Assembly (NCBI GenBank): GCA_002377025.1
Contig: DFPA01000045.1
Span: 13,104-27,918 of the forward strand
Direction of reading: 5' to 3'
DNA length: 14,815 bases
Origin: Patescibacteria group bacterium UBA3527
GTDB lineage: Bacteria > Patescibacteriota > Minisyncoccia > Phycocordibacterales > UBA918
Shown here: positions 6,135-13,032 of the stretch, in pieces
Layout: each line of letters begins with the position of its first letter
How positions within the stretch are numbered: position 1 is the stretch's first letter
The notes under the pieces: model-generated
The model's database searches: none
What the model was told of the DNA's origin: nothing
The model's input: the letters and a program-made list of their open reading frames with translations, nothing else
Program-made: the position numbers and the translations under genes

Positions 6135-8105
6135 CTAGATACCAATTAGTACGGGTATAACCATAGGGGTTTTGTGGGTCTTTTGCATCAGGAAGCCCGT
6201 TACGGTATCTGCCAAGTTGTCTTTTAGATAATCGAGGTCAAGCGGATGCATTTTCTCAGTTTGTTTCTCAATAGTTTTCTTAATCAGTACTCTAGCTTCC
6301 GATAATAATTGCTGGTTCTCGCGCAGGTAAACAAAGCCACGAGATATGATGTCCGGAGATTTCCGCAACTTTCCATTCTTGGTGTTTATGGTAGCAATGA
6401 TCACAAACATACCATCCTCAGCCAATGACATTCGGTCGCGCAGTACCACTTCTTGGCGAGCTCCTACAGTGAAGCCGTCTACCATGATAAGTTCAGTTGG
6501 CGCTTTTTCCTTATGAACGATTACCTCGTTACCATTTATGATGTCTATCAGATTACCATTATCCGGAACGAAGATATTTTCCTTAGGGAAGCCGTTGTCT
6601 ATCGCCGAGAACATATGACTCTTGAGATGGAAGTGATGTCCATGGACAGGAATAAGATACTTGGGCTTTACTTGTTGACGCACCCAGTTTAGCTCACCGG
6701 CGCTACCGTGCCCTGAAGAGTGAACATTGTCCTCGGTTTTGTAGTTAATAATGCGGACATTTTTACGGTAAAGGTTGTCGCGAAGTTTTTGTACCGCCAC
6801 TTCGTTGCCGGGAATAACAGATGAAGATAAGACCAAACTGTCACGCTCATTGAGAGTCACGTATTTGTGCTTATCAGTCGCCATACGCATAAGAGCGGCA
6901 AATTCTTCCCCTTGCGCACCGGTTGCCAAAATAACAATACGGTCTGAAGGGTAGTCCTCCATAGTCTCAGCGCTAATAATCACGCCTGGTTTTACTTCGA
7001 GCATCTTGGCAGTGAGCGCAATATCAATGTGGGTCTTAATGCTACGACCTTCCGGCACTACAAACTTACCGTACTTTTCACACATCTTCACAATATGAAT
7101 CAATCGCTCAAACTGCGAAGCAAAAGTACCGACAATAATTCGTCCGTTGGTGTCACGAATTATTTTCTCCAAGGATTCAAATACCACTGATTCAGGCGCA
7201 GAGAAGCCTTCCTTGTGCGCACTGGTTGAGTCGGCCAGCATTACCAGGTTGTTGTCTTTTCCTATGCCTTGCCATGACTCTTTTTCTTCTTTAACCACGT
7301 CCCCGTTCTCGTGAGATAAACGAATGTCACCGGTTATTACAACATTTCCGTGCTTGGTTTCGATAGAGAGACCCATAGCGTCAGGGATTGAGTGAGTAAC
7401 CGGGAAAGTTTTAATCTTGGTACTTCCAACTGTAAAAGAATCTCCTTCTTTTACTACATTCATTTCTAAAGGTTCCATGTGTGGAAACTCTTCCTGACGT
7501 TTAGCAATCATCAAGGATGTGAGGTATTGAGTGTAGATTGGAGGATTACCGATCCTTTCCATAATAAACGGGATACCGCCGATATGGTCTAGGTGGCCGT
7601 GTGTCACTACCAGAGCACGGATTTTGTCACGTCTCTCCTCCAGGTACTGAGTGTTAGGTAGGATGTAATTGATTCCCGGAGCATTAGATCCTTCGCCAAC
7701 AAATTGAAAACCGGCGTCTATTATGACGATATCATCCTTGTTTTCAAAGACAATCATGTTACGTCCGATCTCTTCAACTCCGGAAATAGGAATTACTCGA
7801 ATAGTATCTTCATCAGTTACTTCAGGTAATACAGGAGCCTTTTCGTCTCTGGTGTTCAGGCGATGCTTCAGAGCCGGACTTGTTCTACTGCGACGTCTAT
7901 TATTGCCGCCTGTTCGGCGTCGTGACGGTTTCCTTGTTGGCGTGGCTTTTTTGCTTGCAGGTCGCTGCTTGGCTGTACTTCGAGCAATACGTTTCTTACC
8001 ATTTGTGTTTTTCTTGGCATCGCTGCGTTTTTTGGGATAGCCGGCCGTGAAGGTACGTCTTTTCCGTGGCGAACTATTTTTTATTGTTTTTGTTTCTTTG
8101 GTCAT
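6135..8105 (-). CDS. rnj: Ribonuclease J with basic N-terminal extension
   Basis: RNase J is a metallo-beta-lactamase/beta-CASP nuclease with 5'-3' exonuclease and endonuclease activity in mRNA decay and rRNA maturation. This copy has 656 residues against about 555 in typical family members. The excess is an N-terminal tail of about 95 residues, of which the first 84 contain 31 Lys/Arg and only two acidic residues; it is probably disordered and RNA-binding. The catalytic core begins near 100: HGHLDH at 169-174, VTHSIPDA with His237, TGD with Asp260, ADSTSAHKEGFS at 291-302, the beta-CASP segment SSGHGS at 463-468, and PVHGHHFHL at 486-494, where HGE is more usual. The C-terminal alpha/beta domain is complete (about 540-656). 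ATG 8105 is preceded by the AT-rich leader shared with groEL. It lies 111 nt downstream of the substrate-binding protein gene and ends at the bidirectional hairpin. Confidence 0.95.
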   Translation of the reverse strand: MTKETKTIKNSSPRKRRTFTAGYPKKRSDAKKNTNGKKRIARSTAKQRPASKKATPTRKPSRRRTGGNNRRRSRTSPALKHRLNTRDEKAPVLPEVTDEDTIRVIPISGVEEIGRNMIVFENKDDIVIIDAGFQFVGEGSNAPGINYILPNTQYLEERRDKIRALVVTHGHLDHIGGIPFIMERIGNPPIYTQYLTSLMIAKRQEEFPHMEPLEMNVVKEGDSFTVGSTKIKTFPVTHSIPDAMGLSIETKHGNVVITGDIRLSHENGDVVKEEKESWQGIGKDNNLVMLADSTSAHKEGFSAPESVVFESLEKIIRDTNGRIIVGTFASQFERLIHIVKMCEKYGKFVVPEGRSIKTHIDIALTAKMLEVKPGVIISAETMEDYPSDRIVILATGAQGEEFAALMRMATDKHKYVTLNERDSLVLSSSVIPGNEVAVQKLRDNLYRKNVRIINYKTEDNVHSSGHGSAGELNWVRQQVKPKYLIPVHGHHFHLKSHMFSAIDNGFPKENIFVPDNGNLIDIINGNEVIVHKEKAPTELIMVDGFTVGARQEVVLRDRMSLAEDGMFVIIATINTKNGKLRKSPDIISRGFVYLRENQQLLSEARVLIKKTIEKQTEKMHPLDLDYLKDNLADTVTGFLMQKTHKTPMVIPVLIGI

Positions 8106-8150
8106 AATTGTCGATTTTAAGTTGTAAATTTCGAATTCAAAGTTTTAAGT
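8103..8150 (-). promoter_or_regulatory. AT-rich leader ending in the rnj start codon (copy 1)
   Basis: On the - strand, the 48 nt ending in the rnj ATG match the 48 nt ending in the groEL ATG at 38 positions with no gaps. Seven of the ten differences are transitions. The most alike part is the last 23 nt, including TTAAAAT and GACAA just before the start codon. The unit ACTTAAAA occurs twice inside. No Shine-Dalgarno is present. It may be a translational enhancer, a protein or antisense target, or a copy of a dispersed AT-rich repeat. Confidence 0.5.
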
Positions 8151-8216
8151 TACAAGTTTGGCAGTGTAATAATTTAACTTCAGTTTGGTTGATTGCTTAA
8201 TATGGAAAGTTAGTAA
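8106..8216. other. 111-nt gap between the substrate-binding protein gene and rnj
   Basis: AT-rich non-coding stretch. The half next to rnj is the shared leader. The rest has no strong hairpin, so no terminator is evident for the substrate-binding gene. On the - strand there is a weak -10-like TACACT at 8168-8163 without a -35. Read-through from the upstream genes into rnj is as likely as a promoter of its own. Confidence 0.4.
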
Positions 8217-9953
8217 TTACTTTGTGAAAATAGGCCATACACTCGCTTCATTCAAATGCCAGAGATTGATTGAATACAAACGATCACTCGGTTTTCCAAT
8301 CTTATCTATCTGAAACACCCCCACATCGTCCCGTACTACATACACAAATACTGGGTTGTAAAGAGAGATAGCGTATGTCTCCTTCTTGATAAGATCGTCG
8401 ATGTTCTTCAACAACTCAGCTTTTTGTGTTTCCTCAGTCGCGACCCTATATTCTTCCAAATAACCATCGGCATCAATGTTGGTATACAAAGCTACATTTA
8501 AACCCGGATCCTCTCTTTGTGAGGAGTGCCAAAAAGGATACAGGTCTAAGCCACGTCCAACGTCGGCTCCAAAAAGCAGTATTTGGTAATCTCGTGGCCT
8601 AATGACAGACTGGATTAGATCAGACTGATCAAACTTGGCAACTTCTACGACGACACCAAGATCTTCCCAAGACGACTTCACGAATTCAGCCGTGCTCTTG
8701 AAGGGTTCTGTGTTAGCGGTAGTTATTTTAACTGATAGGGTTATTTCGCTGTCATCAACTGACTTAACCCAATTTCCGCCATCGCTCTTACTCCACCCGG
8801 CTTCTTCTAATAGTGCCGCAGCTTTCGCTAAACGACTTTCTGTATTCTCAGGCTCATTTGGACTATCAGATTCTAATGCATAAAACCCCGTTGGTATAGG
8901 AGAGTCTGTGGGTTGTCCGTAGTTGTTGAGTACTTCTTTTACCAAGGCTTCCTTATCGATAGCTAAGTTTAGTGCCTCACGAACCGGTTTTTCGCGCAAA
9001 GCTGAGGATTTGTTGTGGTTTATAAATAGACCAAAAGTTCTCGGAAGAGGATACTGTATCTTGGTAAACTTAGATTCGTCCAGAGATGAAATAACAGAAG
9101 TACTTAATGTGCCTGTAGCGTCCACCAGTCCTGATTTCAGATCTTCCAGGAGAGTGTCTTCAGTGTCATAAAAGTTCACACGAATGGAATCAATTTTTAC
9201 TTTGTACAAGTCGTTTTTTGAAGCAACCAGCTTGTAACTTTCGATCAATCCACCGGCGTCCCTATCCACCTCTGCCACTTTGTATGGTCCGCTTCCGATG
9301 GGTTCCGTGTTGTGTTGGCTAAATGGTATTTCTTCAGTTGTAAGTTGACTCCATAGATGCTTGGGTAGAATGCCTTGAGTGAGGTTTTCTATGAACGGGG
9401 AGTACTTCTCAGGTAGGATAAAATTGATTTCTCTGTCGCTGATTACTTCTACACGCACATTGTTCCAGTTCCCGCGATGCGGACTTTTAAGCTCCGGATC
9501 CTGTATGAGAGCTATAGTATAGGCCACATCGGCAGTGGTAAGCGGTGTACCGTCATGGAAGAAAATGTCCTCTTTCAAGGTGACAGAGTAGACGGTACCG
9601 TCGGTAGAGATCGTTACCGATTCAGCCAAATCTTCGACCAACTCTCCTCCCACACTTACCTTCATCAAACCACTGTAAATAAGAGTTGAAAGGTCAAGGT
9701 CTGCTCTAGTGATAGCCAGTACAGGATTAACGAAACGAGGTGTGCCTATAATACCTTCTGTCAGCATACCTCCGTCAATAGGTAGTAGAACACTCACTTC
9801 TCTGTTGATGGTGTATAAAGACCACAATATAGAGCCGACCAGAAAAAGAGCCACAACAGAAAAAAGCAATCTATCTCCTGAAGATAACTTACCTAAATAA
9901 CCAAACAACTTATCGAAATTGAGATAAGAGTGCCGTAATGACAACTTAGACAT
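8217..9953 (-). CDS. Family 5 (peptide/nickel type) extracellular solute-binding protein, membrane-anchored
   Basis: A 578-residue member of the SBP_bac_5 family, whose members bind oligopeptides, nickel or other ligands outside the membrane for ABC importers. A helix at about 29-48 anchors the N-terminus. There is no Cys lipobox, so it is not a lipoprotein. The family core begins with GTPRFVNPVLAITRADLDLS at 70-89 and has the signature FFHDGTPLTTADVAYT at 131-146, the usual 'HDG-x-P-(hydrophobic)-T-A-x-D-V' motif. The rest reads as the normal two-lobe fold to the C-terminus. No permease or ATPase gene is near: secG lies upstream with a 21-nt gap and RNase J downstream. The ligand and the partner transporter are unknown. 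It may serve as a binding or sensing protein, or share a distant transporter. Start ATG 9953 has no Shine-Dalgarno. Confidence 0.9.
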   Translation of the reverse strand: MSKLSLRHSYLNFDKLFGYLGKLSSGDRLLFSVVALFLVGSILWSLYTINREVSVLLPIDGGMLTEGIIGTPRFVNPVLAITRADLDLSTLIYSGLMKVSVGGELVEDLAESVTISTDGTVYSVTLKEDIFFHDGTPLTTADVAYTIALIQDPELKSPHRGNWNNVRVEVISDREINFILPEKYSPFIENLTQGILPKHLWSQLTTEEIPFSQHNTEPIGSGPYKVAEVDRDAGGLIESYKLVASKNDLYKVKIDSIRVNFYDTEDTLLEDLKSGLVDATGTLSTSVISSLDESKFTKIQYPLPRTFGLFINHNKSSALREKPVREALNLAIDKEALVKEVLNNYGQPTDSPIPTGFYALESDSPNEPENTESRLAKAAALLEEAGWSKSDGGNWVKSVDDSEITLSVKITTANTEPFKSTAEFVKSSWEDLGVVVEVAKFDQSDLIQSVIRPRDYQILLFGADVGRGLDLYPFWHSSQREDPGLNVALYTNIDADGYLEEYRVATEETQKAELLKNIDDLIKKETYAISLYNPVFVYVVRDDVGVFQIDKIGKPSDRLYSINLWHLNEASVWPIFTK

Positions 9954-9974
9954 GAATAATATTGTAGGAGTTGT

Positions 9975-10217
9975 TTACCCGACGAGGTTTAAAAGAGCCG
10001 AAAGTACAAACAATACAGCAATTATCAAAGTGAAACGAAACAGAAACATTTCGCCTCCACGACGCTTGTGAAAAGCGGCACTGAAGTTGTCTCCACCGAA
10101 AGCACCACCTAAACTAGAACCTCGCTGCTGCAACAAAATAGCAGCTATCAATAGGATGGAGAGAACAACTTGTACTTGTGGCAATATAGGTGTCACCACG
10201 CCGATTAAGAATTCCAT
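9975..10217 (-). CDS. secG: Preprotein translocase subunit SecG
   Basis: SecG is the small third subunit of the SecYEG protein-export channel and aids cycling of SecA. The 80-residue protein has the family's two membrane helices (about 11-30 and 58-78), separated by the conserved loop LLQQRGSSLGGAFGG at 28-42 and a basic segment, FHKRRGG. Length and layout are normal. It is the first gene of a - strand run, with the anchored solute-binding protein 21 nt downstream, so exported and exporter genes are co-transcribed. It is divergent from groES. The predicted secG -10 ends only 8 nt before the ATG, so its mRNA would be almost leaderless. Confidence 0.92.
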   Translation of the reverse strand: MEFLIGVVTPILPQVQVVLSILLIAAILLQQRGSSLGGAFGGDNFSAAFHKRRGGEMFLFRFTLIIAVLFVLSALLNLVG

Positions 10218-10225
10218 GTGCCGCT

Positions 10226-10253
10226 ATAGTAGCATAATGTGTTGGTATTGCAA
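10226..10253 (-). promoter_or_regulatory. Possible secG promoter sharing its -35 with groES
   Basis: On the - strand, TTGCAA (10253-10248) is followed after 16 nt by TACTAT (10231-10226), which matches four of six -10 positions. The -35 box is the same palindromic hexamer used by the groES promoter on the other strand. The -10 is weak and its distance to the ATG short. Confidence 0.38.
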
Positions 10254-10256
10254 TAC
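10245..10256. promoter_or_regulatory. 12-bp perfect palindrome in the secG-groES divergent region
   Basis: GTATTGCAATAC is self-complementary over its whole length, and its centre TTGCAA is the -35 box of the groES promoter and possibly of secG. It may be an operator for a dimeric regulator, or simply a shared -35. It does not resemble the CIRCE element. Confidence 0.4.
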
Positions 10257-10275
10257 ATAAACTCTTTCGTATAAT
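10248..10275 (+). promoter_or_regulatory. groES-groEL promoter
   Basis: TTGCAA (10248-10253), a 16-nt spacer, then a perfect TATAAT (10270-10275): a standard housekeeping-sigma promoter. Transcription would start near 10282, leaving a leader of about 37 nt before ATG 10319. No CIRCE inverted repeat (TTAGCACTC-N9-GAGTGCTAA) is present in the gap or leader, so HrcA control of the usual kind is not indicated. Confidence 0.75.
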
Positions 10276-10318
10276 AGCCGGGTAATACTAGTAGTAATTA
10301 ATTAGAAATTAGGAACTT

Positions 10319-10636
10319 ATGACTGAATTTTCAATTAAGCCGTTGGCAGACAAGGTGGTAATAAGGCCGCTAACTGAAGAAGAAAGTGGTTCCAAATCAC
10401 CTTCAGGTATTATTATCCCGTCCTCTATAGAAGGTAAGGACAAGAGTGATGAGGGAATCGTGGTAGCTGTAGGTCCGGGTGCATGGAATGAAGATGGAGA
10501 CGGAAGACTATCGCCGGAAGTAAATGTTGGAGACAGGGTGCTCTTTTCCAGCTGGAGAGAAAAGGTTAAGCTTGGTAAGGATGAGTATTTCATTGTACCT
10601 GAGTCAGATATTCAGGCGGTTATATCAAAGGCTTAA
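10319..10636 (+). CDS. groES: Co-chaperonin GroES (Cpn10)
   Basis: GroES forms the heptameric lid of the GroEL folding chamber in the cytosol. The 105-residue protein opens with SIKPLADKVVIRP at 5-17, the usual 'plxDrVvvkp' strand. It then has the mobile loop with the GroEL-contacting hydrophobic tripeptide in SGIIIPSS (about 29-36) and the turn GPGAWNEDGDGRLSPEVNVGD, which contains the roof loop. It ends in the conserved EYFIVPESDIQAVI. It is slightly longer than the 95-97 residues typical of the family, with extra residues around the mobile loop. An AGGA sits 4 nt before the ATG, one of very few Shine-Dalgarno-like sequences in this window. It is followed 44 nt later by groEL in the standard order. 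Confidence 0.96.
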   Translation: MTEFSIKPLADKVVIRPLTEEESGSKSPSGIIIPSSIEGKDKSDEGIVVAVGPGAWNEDGDGRLSPEVNVGDRVLFSSWREKVKLGKDEYFIVPESDIQAVISKA

Positions 10637-10683
10637 ATTTAAACCTTGAATTTAAAACTTAAAATTTAAAATTGACAACTATG
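10636..10683 (+). promoter_or_regulatory. AT-rich leader ending in the groEL start codon (copy 2)
   Basis: The stretch between the groES stop and the groEL ATG is built of repeated AAATTT/TTTAAA-like units and ends in TTGACAACTATG. Without gaps it matches the leader of rnj on the opposite strand at 38 of 48 positions. No Shine-Dalgarno is present, although groEL is normally a very strongly translated gene. It may help initiation by being unstructured, or be a binding site. Confidence 0.5.
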
Positions 10684-12327
10684 GCAAAAGAAGTAATTTT
10701 CGGAGAGAATGTAAAGAAGAAGCTACAACAAGGTGTAGATACAGTCGCAGATGCTGTAAAAGTAACGCTTGGTCCGCGCGGAAGAAATGTCGTTCTTGAT
10801 AAAGGTTATGGCGGACCAACCATCACAAACGATGGTGTGTCGATAGCCAAAGAAATCTCTCTCAGTGATAAATTTGAAAACATGGGAGCTGAGATAGTGA
10901 AAGAAGTAGCGAATAAGACCAATGAACTGGCTGGAGATGGTACAACAACTGCTACTGTACTCACTCAAGCTTTGGTAAGTGAAGGGTTGCGTCAAACAAC
11001 CATGGGCCTCAATTCAATGGCTGTCCGTTCCGGAATGGATCATGCCGCAAATGACGTAGTGGAGGCATTACGAGAATTGGCAACCGAAATAAACTCAACC
11101 GATGAGATTCGTCAAGTAGCCACTATTTCCGCGGAGAGCGATGAAATTGGCGATAAGATCGCTGAAACTATTGAGCGAGTAGGGAAGGACGGCGTGGTGA
11201 CTGTGGAAGAAGGTAAATCTTTTGGTATAGAAACCGAACTAACCGAAGGAATGGAATTTGACCGCGGGTACGTATCTCCATACATGGTAACTAACCCGGA
11301 GAGAATGGAGGCTGAGTACAAGGACGCTCATGTATTGGTAACAGACAAAAAGGTTTCTTCAGTACAGGAAATCCTACCGCTATTGGAGCAAGTGGCACAG
11401 GCAGGCAAGAAAGAACTTGTGATTATTGCTGATGATATAGAAGGCGAAGCACTTACTACTTTTGTGGTGAACAAGCTTAAGGGTGGTTTTTCCGTTTTGG
11501 GTGTCAAAGCTCCTGGTTATGGAGATCGTAAAAAGGATGTCCTGCAAGATATAGCTATCATGACCGGCGGAGAGCTTATTTCTGAGGAAGTGGGACTGAA
11601 GCTAGAGGAAGTCACTCTTGCTCAGCTCGGACAGGCCGATAGAGTGGTGGCAACCAAGGATAATACTCTAGTAGTTGGCGGCAGAGGAGAAAAGGCCTCT
11701 GTTGAAGCGAGAGTAGCTGCATTACGGGCACAGGCTGAAGCTGCTTCTTCGAAATTTGATAAAGAGAAAATTGAAGAAAGAATCGCTAAGCTTTCCGGCG
11801 GAGTGGCGGTCATTAAAGTGGGTGCGGCGACAGAGACCGAGATGAAGTATTTGAAGCTAAAAATCGAGGACGCTGTAAATGCCACAAAGGCTGCTATAGA
11901 AGAAGGAATTGTGCCGGGAGGTGGCACTGCACTTGCACGCGCTGCCGGAGTAGTGGCGGGACAAGTACGAGAGGGTCTGTCTGCAGAGGAGAAGGTTGGG
12001 TACAACATTGTACTCAAGGCTCTGGAAATGCCCCTGCGACAGATTGTAGATAATACAGGCTGTGATGAAGGAGCAGTAATTGTTGAAAAAGTGCGAGAAG
12101 CGGGTGGTAACGCGGGCTACGATGCTGCTAAGGGAGAGATGGTGAGTGACATGATTGCGGCCGGCATCATAGATCCTGTCAAAGTGGAAAGAGCCGGAGT
12201 ACAACACGCTGTATCTGCTGCCGGTATTTTGCTCACAAGCGAATGCGCGGTGGCAGACGCTCCAGAAGAGAATAAGCCGGACATGTCTCAAATGGGGGGA
12301 GGAATGCCCGGTATGGGAATGATGTAG
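10681..12327 (+). CDS. groEL: Chaperonin GroEL (Cpn60)
   Basis: GroEL is the 14-subunit ATP-driven folding chamber for newly made and damaged cytosolic proteins. The 548-residue protein is full length and collinear with the family. It has MAKEVIFGENVKKKL at the start, the nucleotide-binding TLGPRGRNVVLD at 29-40, AGDGTTTATVL from residue 84 with the catalytic Asp86, the apical-domain region after about 190, and the equatorial hinge stretch IEEGIVPGGGTAL. It ends in a Gly/Met-rich tail (MGGGMPGMGMM), typical of single-copy bacterial GroEL. ATG 10681 is chosen over an in-frame TTG at 10672 because the family begins M-A-K. It is co-transcribed with groES and followed by a strong terminator. Confidence 0.98.
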   Translation: MAKEVIFGENVKKKLQQGVDTVADAVKVTLGPRGRNVVLDKGYGGPTITNDGVSIAKEISLSDKFENMGAEIVKEVANKTNELAGDGTTTATVLTQALVSEGLRQTTMGLNSMAVRSGMDHAANDVVEALRELATEINSTDEIRQVATISAESDEIGDKIAETIERVGKDGVVTVEEGKSFGIETELTEGMEFDRGYVSPYMVTNPERMEAEYKDAHVLVTDKKVSSVQEILPLLEQVAQAGKKELVIIADDIEGEALTTFVVNKLKGGFSVLGVKAPGYGDRKKDVLQDIAIMTGGELISEEVGLKLEEVTLAQLGQADRVVATKDNTLVVGGRGEKASVEARVAALRAQAEAASSKFDKEKIEERIAKLSGGVAVIKVGAATETEMKYLKLKIEDAVNATKAAIEEGIVPGGGTALARAAGVVAGQVREGLSAEEKVGYNIVLKALEMPLRQIVDNTGCDEGAVIVEKVREAGGNAGYDAAKGEMVSDMIAAGIIDPVKVERAGVQHAVSAAGILLTSECAVADAPEENKPDMSQMGGGMPGMGMM

Positions 12328-12340
12328 GAAAATTAACATC

Positions 12341-12381
12341 AACATAAAGGGCCGGTTGCTTCGCAACCGGCTCTTTATGTT
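12341..12381 (+). terminator. Intrinsic terminator of groES-groEL
   Basis: A 19-bp hairpin with one G:U pair: arm 12341-12359, loop TTC at 12360-12362, arm 12363-12381. The GC-rich core (GGGCCGGTTGC) is followed on the right by CTTTATGTT. It lies 13 nt after the groEL stop, and its right arm runs almost into the lemA -10 box. Confidence 0.88.
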
Positions 12382-12388
12382 GTATAAT
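12360..12388 (+). promoter_or_regulatory. lemA-htpX promoter, overlapping the groEL terminator
   Basis: A perfect TATAAT at 12383-12388 lies 17 nt downstream of TTCGCA (12360-12365), which matches four of six -35 positions and falls in the loop and right arm of the groEL terminator. Transcription would start near 12395, about 22 nt before the lemA ATG. Confidence 0.5.
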
Positions 12389-12416
12389 CGATTTCGAATT
12401 AGATAACAAATAAATT

Positions 12417-12998
12417 ATGTTTACTTGGATTGTTTTAGGAATTTTAGGAGCCTTGCTTCTCTATGTGATTGTTGTTTACAACGCATTTGTGCGTCTGACA
12501 CAAAGAACAAAAGAAGCTTGGGCTGATATCGATGTACAACTTAAGCGTCGCTATGATCTGATCCCGAATCTTATTGAGACAGTTAAAGGCTACGCTGCTC
12601 ATGAAAGAGAAACTTTCGATGCAGTCACAAATGCACGAGCGGCTGCAACGCAAGTACACGTCGATCCAACCGGTATCACACCGGAGCAAATAACCGCTAT
12701 GGCCGGAGCCGAATCTGCCCTTACCGGCGCGTTAAGTAAACTTCTTGCAGTAGCTGAGGCTTATCCAGATTTAAAAGCCAGTCAGAACTTTTCTGAGTTG
12801 CAGACAGAGCTTTCTGATACTGAAAACAAGATTCAAGCCGCCCGTCGCTTCTACAACACCAATGTGCGTGATTTGGCTATCAAGCTACAGTCATTCCCTT
12901 CAAATATGATCGGAAGCGCTTTTGGCTTCAAAGAGCAGGAGTACTTTGAGCTCGAAGAAGGTTCTGAAGAGCGCGAAAACGTCAAGGTCGACTTCTAG
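12417..12998 (+). CDS. lemA: LemA family protein
   Basis: LemA proteins are small membrane-anchored, mostly alpha-helical proteins of unresolved biochemical role, very often encoded next to HtpX-like proteases. This 193-residue copy has an N-terminal helix at about 3-21 and then the family core YNAFVRLTQRTKEAWADIDV at 21-40, QLKRRYDLIPNLIETVKGYA at 41-60, and HERETFDAVTNARAA, which closely follow the family pattern. The remaining helices end in RRFYN and FPSNMIGSAFGFKEQEYFEL, also typical. Length is normal. It has its own promoter and terminates 34 nt before htpX, so the two are probably one transcript. No Shine-Dalgarno is visible before ATG 12417. Confidence 0.96.
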   Translation: MFTWIVLGILGALLLYVIVVYNAFVRLTQRTKEAWADIDVQLKRRYDLIPNLIETVKGYAAHERETFDAVTNARAAATQVHVDPTGITPEQITAMAGAESALTGALSKLLAVAEAYPDLKASQNFSELQTELSDTENKIQAARRFYNTNVRDLAIKLQSFPSNMIGSAFGFKEQEYFELEEGSEERENVKVDF

Positions 12999-13032
12999 TT
13001 ATAAAACCCATCGCCTTAGAGAAAATTGAATA

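Noticed and set aside
10672..10680. TTG 10672 as start of groEL
   Set aside because: GroEL begins M-A-K-E almost universally, which matches ATG 10681.
11622..12366. Long antisense frames (131 and 169 codons) opposite groEL
   Set aside because: Shadow frames of a highly conserved gene, with Ser/Ala/Thr-rich or low-complexity translations and no start context.
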